From positions 1 to 64,000 of the forward strand of contig NZ_CAKZHQ010000022.1 in assembly GCF_936925435.1 (NCBI RefSeq): a stretch of DNA of 64,000 nucleotides. Reading direction: 5' to 3'. Both the position numbers and the translations under genes were made by a program. Position 1 is the first letter of the stretch. The number at the start of each line of letters is the position of its first letter. This document shows positions 7,354 to 16,283 of the stretch, piece by piece. This DNA comes from an uncultured Ramlibacter sp. GTDB lineage: Bacteria; Pseudomonadota; Gammaproteobacteria; Burkholderiales; Burkholderiaceae_C. The notes under the pieces were generated by a model that was given only the letters and a program-made list of their open reading frames with translations, was not told the origin of the DNA and made no database searches.

Positions 7354-9168
7354 ATGAGAGTTCAGACATTGGCACGCGCAAGTGTGCTGATCGGCGCAGC
7401 CCTGCTCGCCGGCTGCGCGGGCATGGCGCCCACCGGCAAGCCGCTGGCCTGCGACGACGGCCTCAAGACCGCCTTCAAGCCCGACGCCCTGACCACCGTG
7501 GTGGCCGTGCGCGACATCAAGAAGGGCACGGCCCTGACAGCGGTGGACTCGGCCACGCCCATCGTCGCCGCCAACGACATGTGCCTGGTCAAGCTGCTGG
7601 TCGGCCCCGGCGTGACGGCCGAGAAGGACAAGACGGCGCGCTCCTATTCCGAGGGCATCGGCATCGAAGTCTGGCTGCCGGCCCATGCAGTCTGGAACGA
7701 GCGCATCCGCAACTACGGCGGCGGCGGCTGGGTCGGTGGCGGTCACCGCTACGCCGGCCAGATCGGCAGCAAGGTGCCGGCCCTGGTCAATGCCAACATG
7801 GGCTATGCCTCGGGCACGACCGACGCCGGCCAGCCCTTCTACCAGGACCCGTCCTTCGCCTTCCTGTCGGACGGCAAGGTCAACCTGGAAGCCTTCCGCG
7901 ACGTCTCGGCCCGCGCCATGTACGAGCAGGCCATCAAGACCCAGGCGCTGGCCCAGCTGTATTACGGCAAGCGCCAGAAGTACGCCTACTACGACGGCCA
8001 CTCGCAGGGCGGCCGCCAGGGCATGAAGGTGGCGCAGGAGCGCCCCGAGCTGTACGACGGTTACCTGATCGCCCAGCCGGCGCTGAGCGTGCCGCAGTTC
8101 GGCCTGTCGGGTTTCTGGACCCAGGTGGTGATGAAGAGCGAGCTGGGCATCAATGCCCTGAACAAGCCCGCTGCCGCCGCCTTCGCCAAGAAGGTCGATG
8201 CCGCCACCGCACGCGCAGTGAAAAGCTGCGACAAGGAAGGCCTGGGCTTTCTGCTCGATCCCTTCAGCTGCAGCTATGACCCGGTGCGCGACAGCGCGGG
8301 CCTGTGCACCGCGGCCGGCGGCAGCAATGCAGACGCCGCCACCTGCCTGTCGGCCAAGGAAGCCCTGGCGCTGGCCAAGATCTGGAACGGCCCGACCCGC
8401 GACGGCAGCTACGACGCCAACGCCTCGGTTGCCGCGCGCAGCGGCAAGACGCAGGCGCCACAGCAGCTGTGGTGGACGGTGACGCGCGGCTCTTCGCTGG
8501 GCGGCCAGATCAACAGCGCCGGCACCGACTTCATCGCGCTCACCATGCAGGATGTGAGCTACTCGGCCGACGGCAGTGCCACCAGTTCCATCCCGCCGGC
8601 CAATGCCTCGACCACGCGCCGCAACCGCTGGGCCGAAATGGGCTACGCCGCCTATGCCGACACCTATGCCAAGGCCGCGACCCTGCCCTTCCTGCGCGAC
8701 TACGCCACCGACAACACCGATCTGGCCAAGCTGCGTGACCAGGGCCGCAAGATCCTGTTGTGGAACGGCCTGGCCGAGGACGTGATCCCGCCCCAGGGCG
8801 CAGTGCGCTACTACGAGCAGGTGGCGGCCCGCCTGGGCGGTGAAGCCCAAGTGCAGAAGTTCTTCCGCATGTACAACATCCCCGGCATGGCGCACAGCTC
8901 GCAGGGCCGGGCCTGGACCGTGGGCAACGTGAACAACACTGTGCCCATGCCCAAGCTGCCGGGCAATGCCAACCAGAACCCCACGCGTGAACAGGACACC
9001 ATGTTCAGCGCCCTGGTCGACTGGGTGGAACGTGGCACGGCCCCGAACGACATCGTGCTGGCTTCGCGCGACAACGCCACCAGCTACCCGGTCTGCGTCT
9101 ACCCGAAGAAGATCAGCTGGAACGGCACGGGCCCGGCCCGCCAGGCCGCCAGCTACAGCTGCCGCTGA
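7354..9168 (+). CDS. tannase/feruloyl-esterase family lipoprotein
   Basis: 604-residue alpha/beta hydrolase of the tannase family, which hydrolyses galloyl, feruloyl or related aromatic esters. The N-terminus is a lipoprotein signal (LLAGCAG, Cys about 22), so it is exported. The catalytic triad is Ser217 (GHSQGGRQG), Asp476 (LAEDVIPP) and His514 (PGMAHSSQG). The Cys residues that normally flank the Ser and His and form a disulfide are His216 and Ser515 here. Together with the preceding genes it may release quinate or shikimate from plant esters such as chlorogenate; this is inference from context. SD AGGAG lies upstream of ATG 7354. Confidence 0.85.
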   Translation: MRVQTLARASVLIGAALLAGCAGMAPTGKPLACDDGLKTAFKPDALTTVVAVRDIKKGTALTAVDSATPIVAANDMCLVKLLVGPGVTAEKDKTARSYSEGIGIEVWLPAHAVWNERIRNYGGGGWVGGGHRYAGQIGSKVPALVNANMGYASGTTDAGQPFYQDPSFAFLSDGKVNLEAFRDVSARAMYEQAIKTQALAQLYYGKRQKYAYYDGHSQGGRQGMKVAQERPELYDGYLIAQPALSVPQFGLSGFWTQVVMKSELGINALNKPAAAAFAKKVDAATARAVKSCDKEGLGFLLDPFSCSYDPVRDSAGLCTAAGGSNADAATCLSAKEALALAKIWNGPTRDGSYDANASVAARSGKTQAPQQLWWTVTRGSSLGGQINSAGTDFIALTMQDVSYSADGSATSSIPPANASTTRRNRWAEMGYAAYADTYAKAATLPFLRDYATDNTDLAKLRDQGRKILLWNGLAEDVIPPQGAVRYYEQVAARLGGEAQVQKFFRMYNIPGMAHSSQGRAWTVGNVNNTVPMPKLPGNANQNPTREQDTMFSALVDWVERGTAPNDIVLASRDNATSYPVCVYPKKISWNGTGPARQAASYSCR

Positions 9169-9214
9169 CGGACCACTGCGCCTTTAGAGGGAGGCGCGGC
9201 GGCCCGGCCCTGGG

Positions 9215-9220
9215 CACAAT
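9215..9220 (+). promoter_or_regulatory. -10 element, probable leaderless promoter of the DedA gene
   Basis: CACAAT ends five bases before the ATG at 9226 and no Shine-Dalgarno sequence precedes that ATG. The spacing puts the expected transcription start at or next to the start codon. Confidence 0.35.
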
Positions 9221-9225
9221 GGCCC

Positions 9226-10140
9226 ATGCAAGAGCTCCTGCGGCTTTTTGACCAGCACGGCCCGCTGCTGGTCTTTCTCAATGTGCTGGTCGAGCAATTC
9301 GGCCTGCCGGTGCCGGCCGTGCCCAGCCTGCTGGTGGCCGGCATGCTGGCCGCCCAAGGCCAGCTTGTGGCCTGGCAGGTGCTGCTGCTGGCGGTGCTGG
9401 CCTCGGGCATCGCCAACTTCAGCTGGTTCCTGGCAGGCCGGCGCCACGGCATGCGTGTGCTAGGCCTGATGTGCCGCATCAGCCTGTCGCCCGACGCCTG
9501 CGTGCGCCGCACCGAGAGCGTCTTCACCCGCTGGGGCCTGGCCGCGCTGCTGGTGGCGCGCTTCATCCCTGGCCTGTCGGCCGTGTCCTCGCCCCTGGCC
9601 GGCGCCATGGGCTTTGGCGCCGGTCGCTTCCTGCTGTTCGATTCGGTGGGCACGGCCTTGTGGGCCGGCAGCGCCATCGGTGCCGGCATGCTGTTCCATC
9701 GCCAGGTCGACGCATTGATCGACACCTTGTCGCAGATCGGCGGCCTGGCCATCCTGGTGCTGGCCGGCCTGCTGGCCTTGTTCATCGCCTGGCGCTGGGT
9801 CGAACGCCAGCGCCTGCTGGGCTTTGTACGGCGCCACCGCATCGACGTGCTGCAGCTGCGCGCCCTGCTGGCGGCCGAGGCGCCGCCGGTGGTGGTGGAC
9901 GTGCGCTCGCAGGCCACACGCGACCTGGACCCGCGCCGCATCCCCGGCGCGCGCGAATCCGACATCGAGGGCGTGCGCGCCCTGCTGGCCGACATACCGC
10001 TGGACCGCGAGGTCGTGCTGTACTGCGACTGCCCCAACGAAGCCTCGGCGGCGCGGGCGGCGCGCCTGCTGCTCAAGGCCGGCTACCAGCGAGTGCGCGC
10101 CCTGCACGGCGGCCTGCAAGCCTGGGAAGACCAGGGCTAG
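9226..10140 (+). CDS. DedA-family membrane protein fused to a rhodanese domain
   Basis: 304-residue fusion. Residues 1-190 form a DedA (SNARE-associated) membrane domain with the typical start NVLVEQFGLPVPAVPSLL and the ARFIPGLSAVSSPLAGAMG motif; DedA proteins are lipid carriers or transporters. Residues 205-304 form a cytoplasmic rhodanese domain (VVVDVRSQATRD, the candidate active Cys in LYCDCPNEASAARAA, and a GGLQAW ending). The active loop is not the usual CxxGxRS, so sulfur-transferase activity is uncertain. The gene stands alone, and a dispersed repeat begins right after its stop codon. Confidence 0.88.
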   Translation: MQELLRLFDQHGPLLVFLNVLVEQFGLPVPAVPSLLVAGMLAAQGQLVAWQVLLLAVLASGIANFSWFLAGRRHGMRVLGLMCRISLSPDACVRRTESVFTRWGLAALLVARFIPGLSAVSSPLAGAMGFGAGRFLLFDSVGTALWAGSAIGAGMLFHRQVDALIDTLSQIGGLAILVLAGLLALFIAWRWVERQRLLGFVRRHRIDVLQLRALLAAEAPPVVVDVRSQATRDLDPRRIPGARESDIEGVRALLADIPLDREVVLYCDCPNEASAARAARLLLKAGYQRVRALHGGLQAWEDQG

Positions 10141-10200
10141 CTCCTATTTTCATAGCGCCTCAGGCTCATTTGACGGGGGCTAGAGGCTTATTTCCCTCTG
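10141..10200 (+). repeat. dispersed ~60-bp repeat, copy 2
   Basis: Core AGCGCCTCAGGCTCATTTGA followed by CGGGGGCTAGAGGCTTATTT. Begins directly after the stop codon of the DedA-rhodanese gene. Closely matches the copy at 56281-56345 inside cobU. Confidence 0.7.
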
Positions 10201-10253
10201 AACGCCGCAAAAGAGGGCATGCCCGGCCGGCCCCATGCACCGCTCGCGTGCAT

Positions 10254-10288
10254 TTTGTACGCAATGCTGCGCTGCGATTGCGTACAAA
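10254..10288. promoter_or_regulatory. large inverted repeat upstream of the ABC operon
   Basis: Perfect 12-bp arms TTTGTACGCAAT and ATTGCGTACAAA around an 11-base spacer, ending two bases before the -24 box of the sigma-54 type promoter. The outer TTGTAC/GTACAA pattern suits a GntR/FCD protein, and such a regulator is encoded at 14410 in the same operon. An activator site for sigma-54 is the alternative. Confidence 0.6.
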
Positions 10289-10290
10289 GC

Positions 10291-10306
10291 TGGCACGGCT
10301 GTTGCA
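10291..10306 (+). promoter_or_regulatory. sigma-54 type -24/-12 promoter
   Basis: TGGCACGGCTGTTGCA matches the RpoN consensus TGGCACG-N4-TTGCA with correct GG-N10-GC spacing. The expected transcription start is about 10317, next to the ATG at 10319. It would make this operon depend on sigma-54 and an enhancer-binding activator, as is common for nitrogen-source transporters. Confidence 0.65.
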
Positions 10307-10318
10307 TCCGGCCCAGGC

Positions 10319-11341
<1,023 letters not shown>

Positions 11342-11367
11342 TTCGTTTTTTACCAAGGAGAGCCACC

Positions 11368-12636
11368 ATGTCCGACGACACCATTGAATCCACCAGCGGC
11401 CTGCAACGCCGCACCGTGCTGACCGGCATGGCCGGCATCCTCGCCACCGGCATGGCGCCGGCCATCGGCCAGGAAAAAATCACCCTGCGCTACCTGGGCA
11501 CGGCAGTGAACCAGGACAAGGCCATCGGTGAGAAGTTCGAGAAGGACACCGGCATCAAGATCCAGTACGTGGCCGTCACCACCGACGACGTCACCAAGCG
11601 CGCCGTCACCGCGCCCAACAGCTTCGACCTGATCGACACCGAGTACTTCTCGCTCAAGAAGATCGTGCCCACCGGCAACCTCAAGGGCATCGACACCAAG
11701 AAGATCAAGAACGCCGACAAGATCACCTCCCTGTTCACCACCGGCACCGTCGCCGGCAAGGCCGTGGGCGACCAGGGCACGGCGCCCAAGAAGGTGATCT
11801 ACCTGGAGAGCGAGAAGAGCAAGAAGTTCTCGGCCACGCCGACGCAGTTCATGTCGCTGATCCCCACGGTCTACAACGCTGACACGCTGGGCATCCGTCC
11901 CGACCTGATCAAGCGTCCGATCTCCTCCTGGGCCGAGCTGCTCAACCCCGAATTCAAGGGCAAGGCCGCCATCCTGAACATCCCCTCCATCGGCATCATG
12001 GACGCCGCCATGGTGGTGGAAGCCAAGGGCATCTACAAGTACCCGGACAAGGGCAACATGACCAAGAAGGAGATCGACCTGACGATCGCCACCTTGATCG
12101 AAGCCAAGAAGGCCGGCCAGTTCCGCGCCCTGTGGAAGGACTTCAACGAGTCGGTCAACCTGATGGCCTCGGGCGAAGTGGTGATCCAGTCCATGTGGTC
12201 GCCGGCCGTCACCGCCGTGCGCACCAAGGGCATCGCCTGCAACTTCCAGCCCCTGAAGGAAGGCTACCGCGCCTGGGCCGCCGGCTTCGGCGTGCCGGCC
12301 ACGCTGTCGGGCAAGAAGCTCGACGGCGCCTACGAATTCATCAACTGGTTCCTCGACGGCTGGGCCGGCGCGTACCTCAACCGCCAGGGCTACTACAGCG
12401 CCGTGCTGGACACGGCCAAGGCCAAGATGGAAGCCTACGAGTGGGCCTACTGGATGGAAGGCAAGCCCGCTTCGCAAGACATCAAGAGCCCCAACGGCGA
12501 CGTGCTGGCCAAGACCGGCGCGGTGCGCGACGGCGGCAGCTACGAAGCACGCATGGGCGGCATCGCCTGCTGGAACGCCATCATGGACGAGAACGAGTAC
12601 ATGGTGAAGAAGTGGAACGAATTTGTTGCAGCCTGA
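11368..12636 (+). CDS. periplasmic binding protein of polyamine-type ABC transporter (PotD-like)
   Basis: 422-residue extracellular solute-binding protein (family 1, PotD-like). The N-terminus carries a twin-arginine export signal (LQRRTVLTGMAGILATG, cleavage near AIGQ), so it is probably exported folded. The mature domain has the PotD-like pattern DLIDTEYFSLKKI, ISSWAELLNPEFKGKAAI and YEFINWFLDG. SD AAGGAG precedes ATG 11368. It lies between the ATPase and the two permeases in one operon. It is longer than E. coli PotD (348), and the ligand could be another amine or amino-acid derivative. Confidence 0.88.
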   Translation: MSDDTIESTSGLQRRTVLTGMAGILATGMAPAIGQEKITLRYLGTAVNQDKAIGEKFEKDTGIKIQYVAVTTDDVTKRAVTAPNSFDLIDTEYFSLKKIVPTGNLKGIDTKKIKNADKITSLFTTGTVAGKAVGDQGTAPKKVIYLESEKSKKFSATPTQFMSLIPTVYNADTLGIRPDLIKRPISSWAELLNPEFKGKAAILNIPSIGIMDAAMVVEAKGIYKYPDKGNMTKKEIDLTIATLIEAKKAGQFRALWKDFNESVNLMASGEVVIQSMWSPAVTAVRTKGIACNFQPLKEGYRAWAAGFGVPATLSGKKLDGAYEFINWFLDGWAGAYLNRQGYYSAVLDTAKAKMEAYEWAYWMEGKPASQDIKSPNGDVLAKTGAVRDGGSYEARMGGIACWNAIMDENEYMVKKWNEFVAA

Positions 12637-12647
12637 TTGACTGAGCA

Positions 12648-13544
12648 ATGACCACAAGCACGAGCACCACCAAGACCCTGCCCGCCTGGCTGCAGGCGGC
12701 GCCGTTCACGGCGGTGTTCGTGCTGTTCTTCCTGGTTCCGCTGGCCCTGATCGCCATGGTCAGCTTCTGGAACTTCAACGAGTACGAGCTGCTGCCCGGC
12801 TTCAGCCTGCGCAACTACTTCGCCATCTTCGAAGGCTGCGGCGCGCTCAACGAGCGGGGTGACCTGTGCGTCACGCTCGCCACCTATTTGTCCACCCTGA
12901 AGTTCTGCCTGCTGGTCTGGGCCATCACCCTGGTGGTGGGCTTCGCGGTGGCTTACTTCCTGGCCTTCCACGTCAAGTCGTCCGGCATGCAGACGGCGCT
13001 GTTCGTTCTGTGCACCGTTCCCTTCTGGACCTCGAACGTGATCCGCATGATCTCCTGGGTGCCCCTGCTGGGGCGCAACGGCCTGGTCAACCAGGGCCTG
13101 ATGGCCACCGGCCTGGTCCACGAACCTGTGGAGTGGCTGCTGTTCTCCGACTTCTCGGTGGTGCTGGCCTTTGTGCACCTCTACACCATGTTCATGATCG
13201 TGCCCATCTTCAACAGCATGATGCGCATCGATCGCTCACTACTGGAAGCGGCCAGCGACTCGGGCGCCTCCGGCTGGCAGACCCTGTGGAACGTGGTCGT
13301 GCCGCTGTGCAAGACCGGCATCCTCATCGGCTCGATCTTCGTCATCACCATCGTCATGGGCGACTTCGTCACCATCGGCGTGATGGGCGGCCAGCAGATC
13401 GCTTCGGTCGGCAAGATCATCCAGGTGCAGACCTCTTACCTGCAATTCCCGCTAGCGGCGGCCAACGCCGTCATCCTGCTGGCGGTCGTCCTCATGATCA
13501 TCTGGGGCCTGACCCGGCTGGTCGATATCCGCAAGGAACTGTGA
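12648..13544 (+). CDS. ABC transporter permease (PotB-like)
   Basis: 298-residue inner-membrane permease with about six transmembrane segments. The EAA loop that contacts the ATPase reads LLEAASDSGASGWQTLWNVV. It pairs with the permease starting at 13544, whose ATG overlaps this gene's stop. The start follows the binding-protein stop by 11 bases. The N-terminal LPAWLQAAPFTAVFVLFFLV begins the first membrane segment. Confidence 0.9.
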   Translation: MTTSTSTTKTLPAWLQAAPFTAVFVLFFLVPLALIAMVSFWNFNEYELLPGFSLRNYFAIFEGCGALNERGDLCVTLATYLSTLKFCLLVWAITLVVGFAVAYFLAFHVKSSGMQTALFVLCTVPFWTSNVIRMISWVPLLGRNGLVNQGLMATGLVHEPVEWLLFSDFSVVLAFVHLYTMFMIVPIFNSMMRIDRSLLEAASDSGASGWQTLWNVVVPLCKTGILIGSIFVITIVMGDFVTIGVMGGQQIASVGKIIQVQTSYLQFPLAAANAVILLAVVLMIIWGLTRLVDIRKEL

Positions 13545-14413
13545 TGCGTGAAGCGCGCGCTCCCGGCTTCTGGCCACTGGCCACCGTCTTCGGCCTGTTC
13601 GTGCTCTTCATGTACGGGCCCATGCTGACCATCTTCGTGCTGTCCTTCCAGGGACCGGAGGGCGGCCTGACCTTTCCGCTGCGCGGCCTGTCGCTGCACT
13701 GGTTCCGCAAGCTGGCCGAAGGCCTGGGCACGGTGGACATCGGTGGGGCCTTCCAGCGCTCCCTGATGCTGGGCGCGGTGGTGATGGCTTTCACCGTGGT
13801 CCTGTCGGTGCTGGCCGGCCTGGCCTTCCGCAAGAAGCTCACCGGCGGCAACCTGCTGTTCTATGTGACGGTGGCCAGCCTGATCATGCCGTCCATCATC
13901 GTCTCGCTGGGCATCGGCCTGCAGTTCCGCCTGCTCGACACCGGCATCAAGGCCATGCTGCCCGAGAGCATGCTGGAGGACTACGGCACGGCCCTGGGCC
14001 TGCTGACCTCAGCGCTGGGCGCGCACCTGACCTGGACCTTGCCCTTCGGCCTGCTGATCATGTTCGCGGTGTTCAACCGCTTCAACCCGGCTTACGAAGA
14101 AGCGGCACGCGACCTGGGCGCCACGCCCTGGCAGAGCTTCCGCTTCGTCGTGCTGCCGCTGATCGGCCCCTCGGTGGTGGGCATAGGCATGTTCGGCTTC
14201 ACCCTGAGCTGGGACGAGATCGCCCGCACCTCGCAGGCCATCGGCGACGTCAACACCTTGCCGCTGGAGCTGCAAGGCCTGACCTCCACCGTCACCACGC
14301 CGTCCATCTACGCGCTGGGCACGGTGACCACCATCGTCTCCTTCCTGGTGATGGGTGTGGCCGTGGGCCTGGCCATGGCACTGGGCAAGCGGCAGAAGAA
14401 GGGCAGGACGTGA
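13544..14413 (+). CDS. ABC transporter permease (PotC-like)
   Basis: 289-residue second permease of the importer. The EAA loop is YEEAARDLGATPWQSFRFVV at about residue 185. ATG 13544 overlaps the stop of the first permease (TGATG), and its own stop overlaps the GntR gene start, so translation is coupled through the operon. An open frame upstream of 13544 is out of register with the family and is ignored. Confidence 0.9.
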   Translation: MREARAPGFWPLATVFGLFVLFMYGPMLTIFVLSFQGPEGGLTFPLRGLSLHWFRKLAEGLGTVDIGGAFQRSLMLGAVVMAFTVVLSVLAGLAFRKKLTGGNLLFYVTVASLIMPSIIVSLGIGLQFRLLDTGIKAMLPESMLEDYGTALGLLTSALGAHLTWTLPFGLLIMFAVFNRFNPAYEEAARDLGATPWQSFRFVVLPLIGPSVVGIGMFGFTLSWDEIARTSQAIGDVNTLPLELQGLTSTVTTPSIYALGTVTTIVSFLVMGVAVGLAMALGKRQKKGRT

Positions 14414-15111
14414 GCGTCAGCCCGCTGCCGCTGACCGACAACGAGATGTACGAGCGCATGGTCTCGGCCATCCTCGACCACCGCCTGCCGCCGGGCACCA
14501 AGCTGGTGGAAGACAAGCTGGCCACGGCCTTCGGCGTCTCGCGCACGCGCATCCGGCCTGTGCTGGTGCGCCTGGCCAACGAGCAGGTGGTGACGCTCAC
14601 ACCCAACCGCGGCGCGGCCATCGCCCAGCCCAGCGAGCAGGAGGCGCGCGAGGTGTTCGAGGCACGGCGCCTGATCGAGCCCACCCTGGTGGCGCTGTTC
14701 ATCGCCAAGGCCGACGCCGCCGACATGGCGCACCTGGCCTCCAGCATCGAGGCCGAGGAAGCGGCGCGGCTGGCCGGCGACATGCGCCGTGCCATCCGCC
14801 TGTCGGGCGACTTCCATCTGCAGATCGCCGAGCGCGCCGGCCACCAGACCCTGGGCCGCATCCTGCGTGAGCTGACCTCGCGCACCTCGCTCATCCTCAT
14901 GACCTACAGCTCGGCCCATGCCGGCGAGCGCGAGGAAGCCACGGCCTGCGGCTGCCGCGAGCACCGCACCTTGCTCGACGCCATCCGCCTGCGCGATGCG
15001 GCGGAAGCGGGAAACCGCATGCGCGAACACCTGAACCGGCTGGAGTCGCAGCTGCAGTTCAGCGCGGCGGCCGAAGCCGCGCCCGACCTGGCCGTGCTGT
15101 TCGGCACCTGA
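14410..15111 (+). CDS. GntR-family regulator, FCD subfamily
   Basis: 233-residue regulator with an N-terminal winged helix (about residues 10-75: LPPGTKLVEDKLATAFGVSR) and a C-terminal all-helical FCD ligand domain. Probable metal-binding His residues are in SGDFHLQIAE, CREHRTLLDAI and MREHLNRLE. The GTG start overlaps the permease stop as GTGA, and the racemase-like gene overlaps its stop. As the operon's own regulator it is the best candidate for binding the inverted repeat at 10254-10288. FCD members usually sense organic acids or amino acids. Confidence 0.9.
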   Translation: MSVSPLPLTDNEMYERMVSAILDHRLPPGTKLVEDKLATAFGVSRTRIRPVLVRLANEQVVTLTPNRGAAIAQPSEQEAREVFEARRLIEPTLVALFIAKADAADMAHLASSIEAEEAARLAGDMRRAIRLSGDFHLQIAERAGHQTLGRILRELTSRTSLILMTYSSAHAGEREEATACGCREHRTLLDAIRLRDAAEAGNRMREHLNRLESQLQFSAAAEAAPDLAVLFGT

Positions 15112-15863
15112 TGCCCACCATGCGCCGGCTGCTGGTCGTCAACCCCAATACCTCGGCCTCGGTGAGCGCGCTGCTGCAACAACACGTGCAAGCCGAGGCC
15201 GGCCTGCATGTGCGGGTGCGCACCGTCACCGCGCGCTTTGGTGCGCCCTACATCGCCGACGAAGCCAGCTACGCGGTGGCGGGACACGCCACGCTCGATG
15301 CCTGGGCAGCGGCGCTGGCGTCCAGGGAGGCCGAGCCCGATGCGGTGCTGATCGGCTGCTTTGGTGACCCAGGCCTGCTGGCCCTGCGCGAGAGCAGCCC
15401 CGTGCCCGTCACCGGCCTGGCCGAAGCAGCTTTCATCGAGGCCGCGCGCCACGGCCGCTTTGCCATCGTCACCGGTGGCCAGCGCTGGGGGCCGATGCTC
15501 CAGCGCCTGGCCCATGCCCTGGGCCATGGGCCAGCGCTGGCCGGCATCCACACCGTAGTTCCCACCGGCGCGCAACTGGCGGCCGACCCCGTGGCCGCGC
15601 GCGAGCTGCTCAGCCAGGCCTGTCTGGACGCGGTGCGCCAGCTTGGCGCGCAAGCCGTCATCCTGGGCGGCGCCGGCCTGGCCGGCATGGCGGCGCAGAT
15701 CCAGCCTTCGCTGGGCGTGCCCCTGATCGACAGCGTGCTGGCCGGCGCCCGCTGGGCCCTGCGCAGCCATGTGCTTGCGCCGGCGCGCGAGACCGCGGGC
15801 TTCGACCTGCCCTGGCAGGGCCTGTCGCCAGAACTGACGGCGCTGGGAACGAAGCCAGCCTGA
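15111..15863 (+). CDS. Asp/Glu/hydantoin racemase family protein lacking the second Cys
   Basis: 250-residue member of the Asp/Glu/hydantoin racemase superfamily, with the N-terminal VVNPNTSASVS typical of hydantoin/allantoin racemases. Racemisation normally needs two Cys residues; the first is Cys83 in IGCFGDPGLL, but the second site, usually LGCAGM, is LGGAGL (Gly187). A one-Cys arrangement is known in arylmalonate decarboxylase, where the Cys is on the other side. The enzyme may therefore be a lyase, decarboxylase or inactive homologue rather than a racemase. It is the last gene of the ABC operon, so its substrate is probably the imported compound. It ends six bases from the convergent thioesterase gene. 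Confidence 0.82.
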   Translation: MPTMRRLLVVNPNTSASVSALLQQHVQAEAGLHVRVRTVTARFGAPYIADEASYAVAGHATLDAWAAALASREAEPDAVLIGCFGDPGLLALRESSPVPVTGLAEAAFIEAARHGRFAIVTGGQRWGPMLQRLAHALGHGPALAGIHTVVPTGAQLAADPVAARELLSQACLDAVRQLGAQAVILGGAGLAGMAAQIQPSLGVPLIDSVLAGARWALRSHVLAPARETAGFDLPWQGLSPELTALGTKPA

Positions 15864-15869
15864 AGCGGC

Positions 15870-16283
15870 TCAGGTGGCTTCGGAGGGATGCGCGATCGCC
15901 GCATCCGTCTTGCGCTTGAAGATGGCGAAGCTGCCGCTGGCCTTGGCCACCAGCACGCCATCGAGATGAATGCTGGCCTCCATGGCCGCCACCGTCTTGC
16001 CCCGGCTGATGGTCTCGCCGGTGCAGACCAGCTCGCCGTCGAAGACCGGCTTGAAGTAGGTAATCTTGCATTCGATGGTGGCGCAGATCTCGCCGTCTTC
16101 CAGCGTCGAATACAGCGCCGCCCCCATCGCCGTGTCCGCCAGCGTGAACAGCACCCCGCCATGGACCACGCCCGTGCCGTTGCGGTGCAAGTCCTGCACT
16201 TTGAGCAAGCAGCGCGACCGCCCCTGCGCCGGCTGCTCGAACTGCAGGCCGATGTGGTTGGTGAAGCGCGCTTTTTTGGGCAT
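15870..16283 (-). CDS. PaaI-family hotdog thioesterase
   Basis: 137-residue single hotdog-fold protein, expected to hydrolyse acyl- or aryl-CoA thioesters in the cytoplasm. The motif HGGVLFTLADTAMGAA (about residues 41-56) is the PaaI/4HBT active-site helix. ATG 16283 overlaps the stop of the gamma-glutamyltransferase gene (TGATG), so the two are coupled. Substrate is not evident. Confidence 0.87.
   Translation of the reverse strand: MPKKARFTNHIGLQFEQPAQGRSRCLLKVQDLHRNGTGVVHGGVLFTLADTAMGAALYSTLEDGEICATIECKITYFKPVFDGELVCTGETISRGKTVAAMEASIHLDGVLVAKASGSFAIFKRKTDAAIAHPSEAT

Noticed and set aside
6178..8895. 905-codon minus-strand frame opposite the QuiC-like and tannase genes
   Set aside because: Antisense to clear genes; composition is that of a shadow frame.
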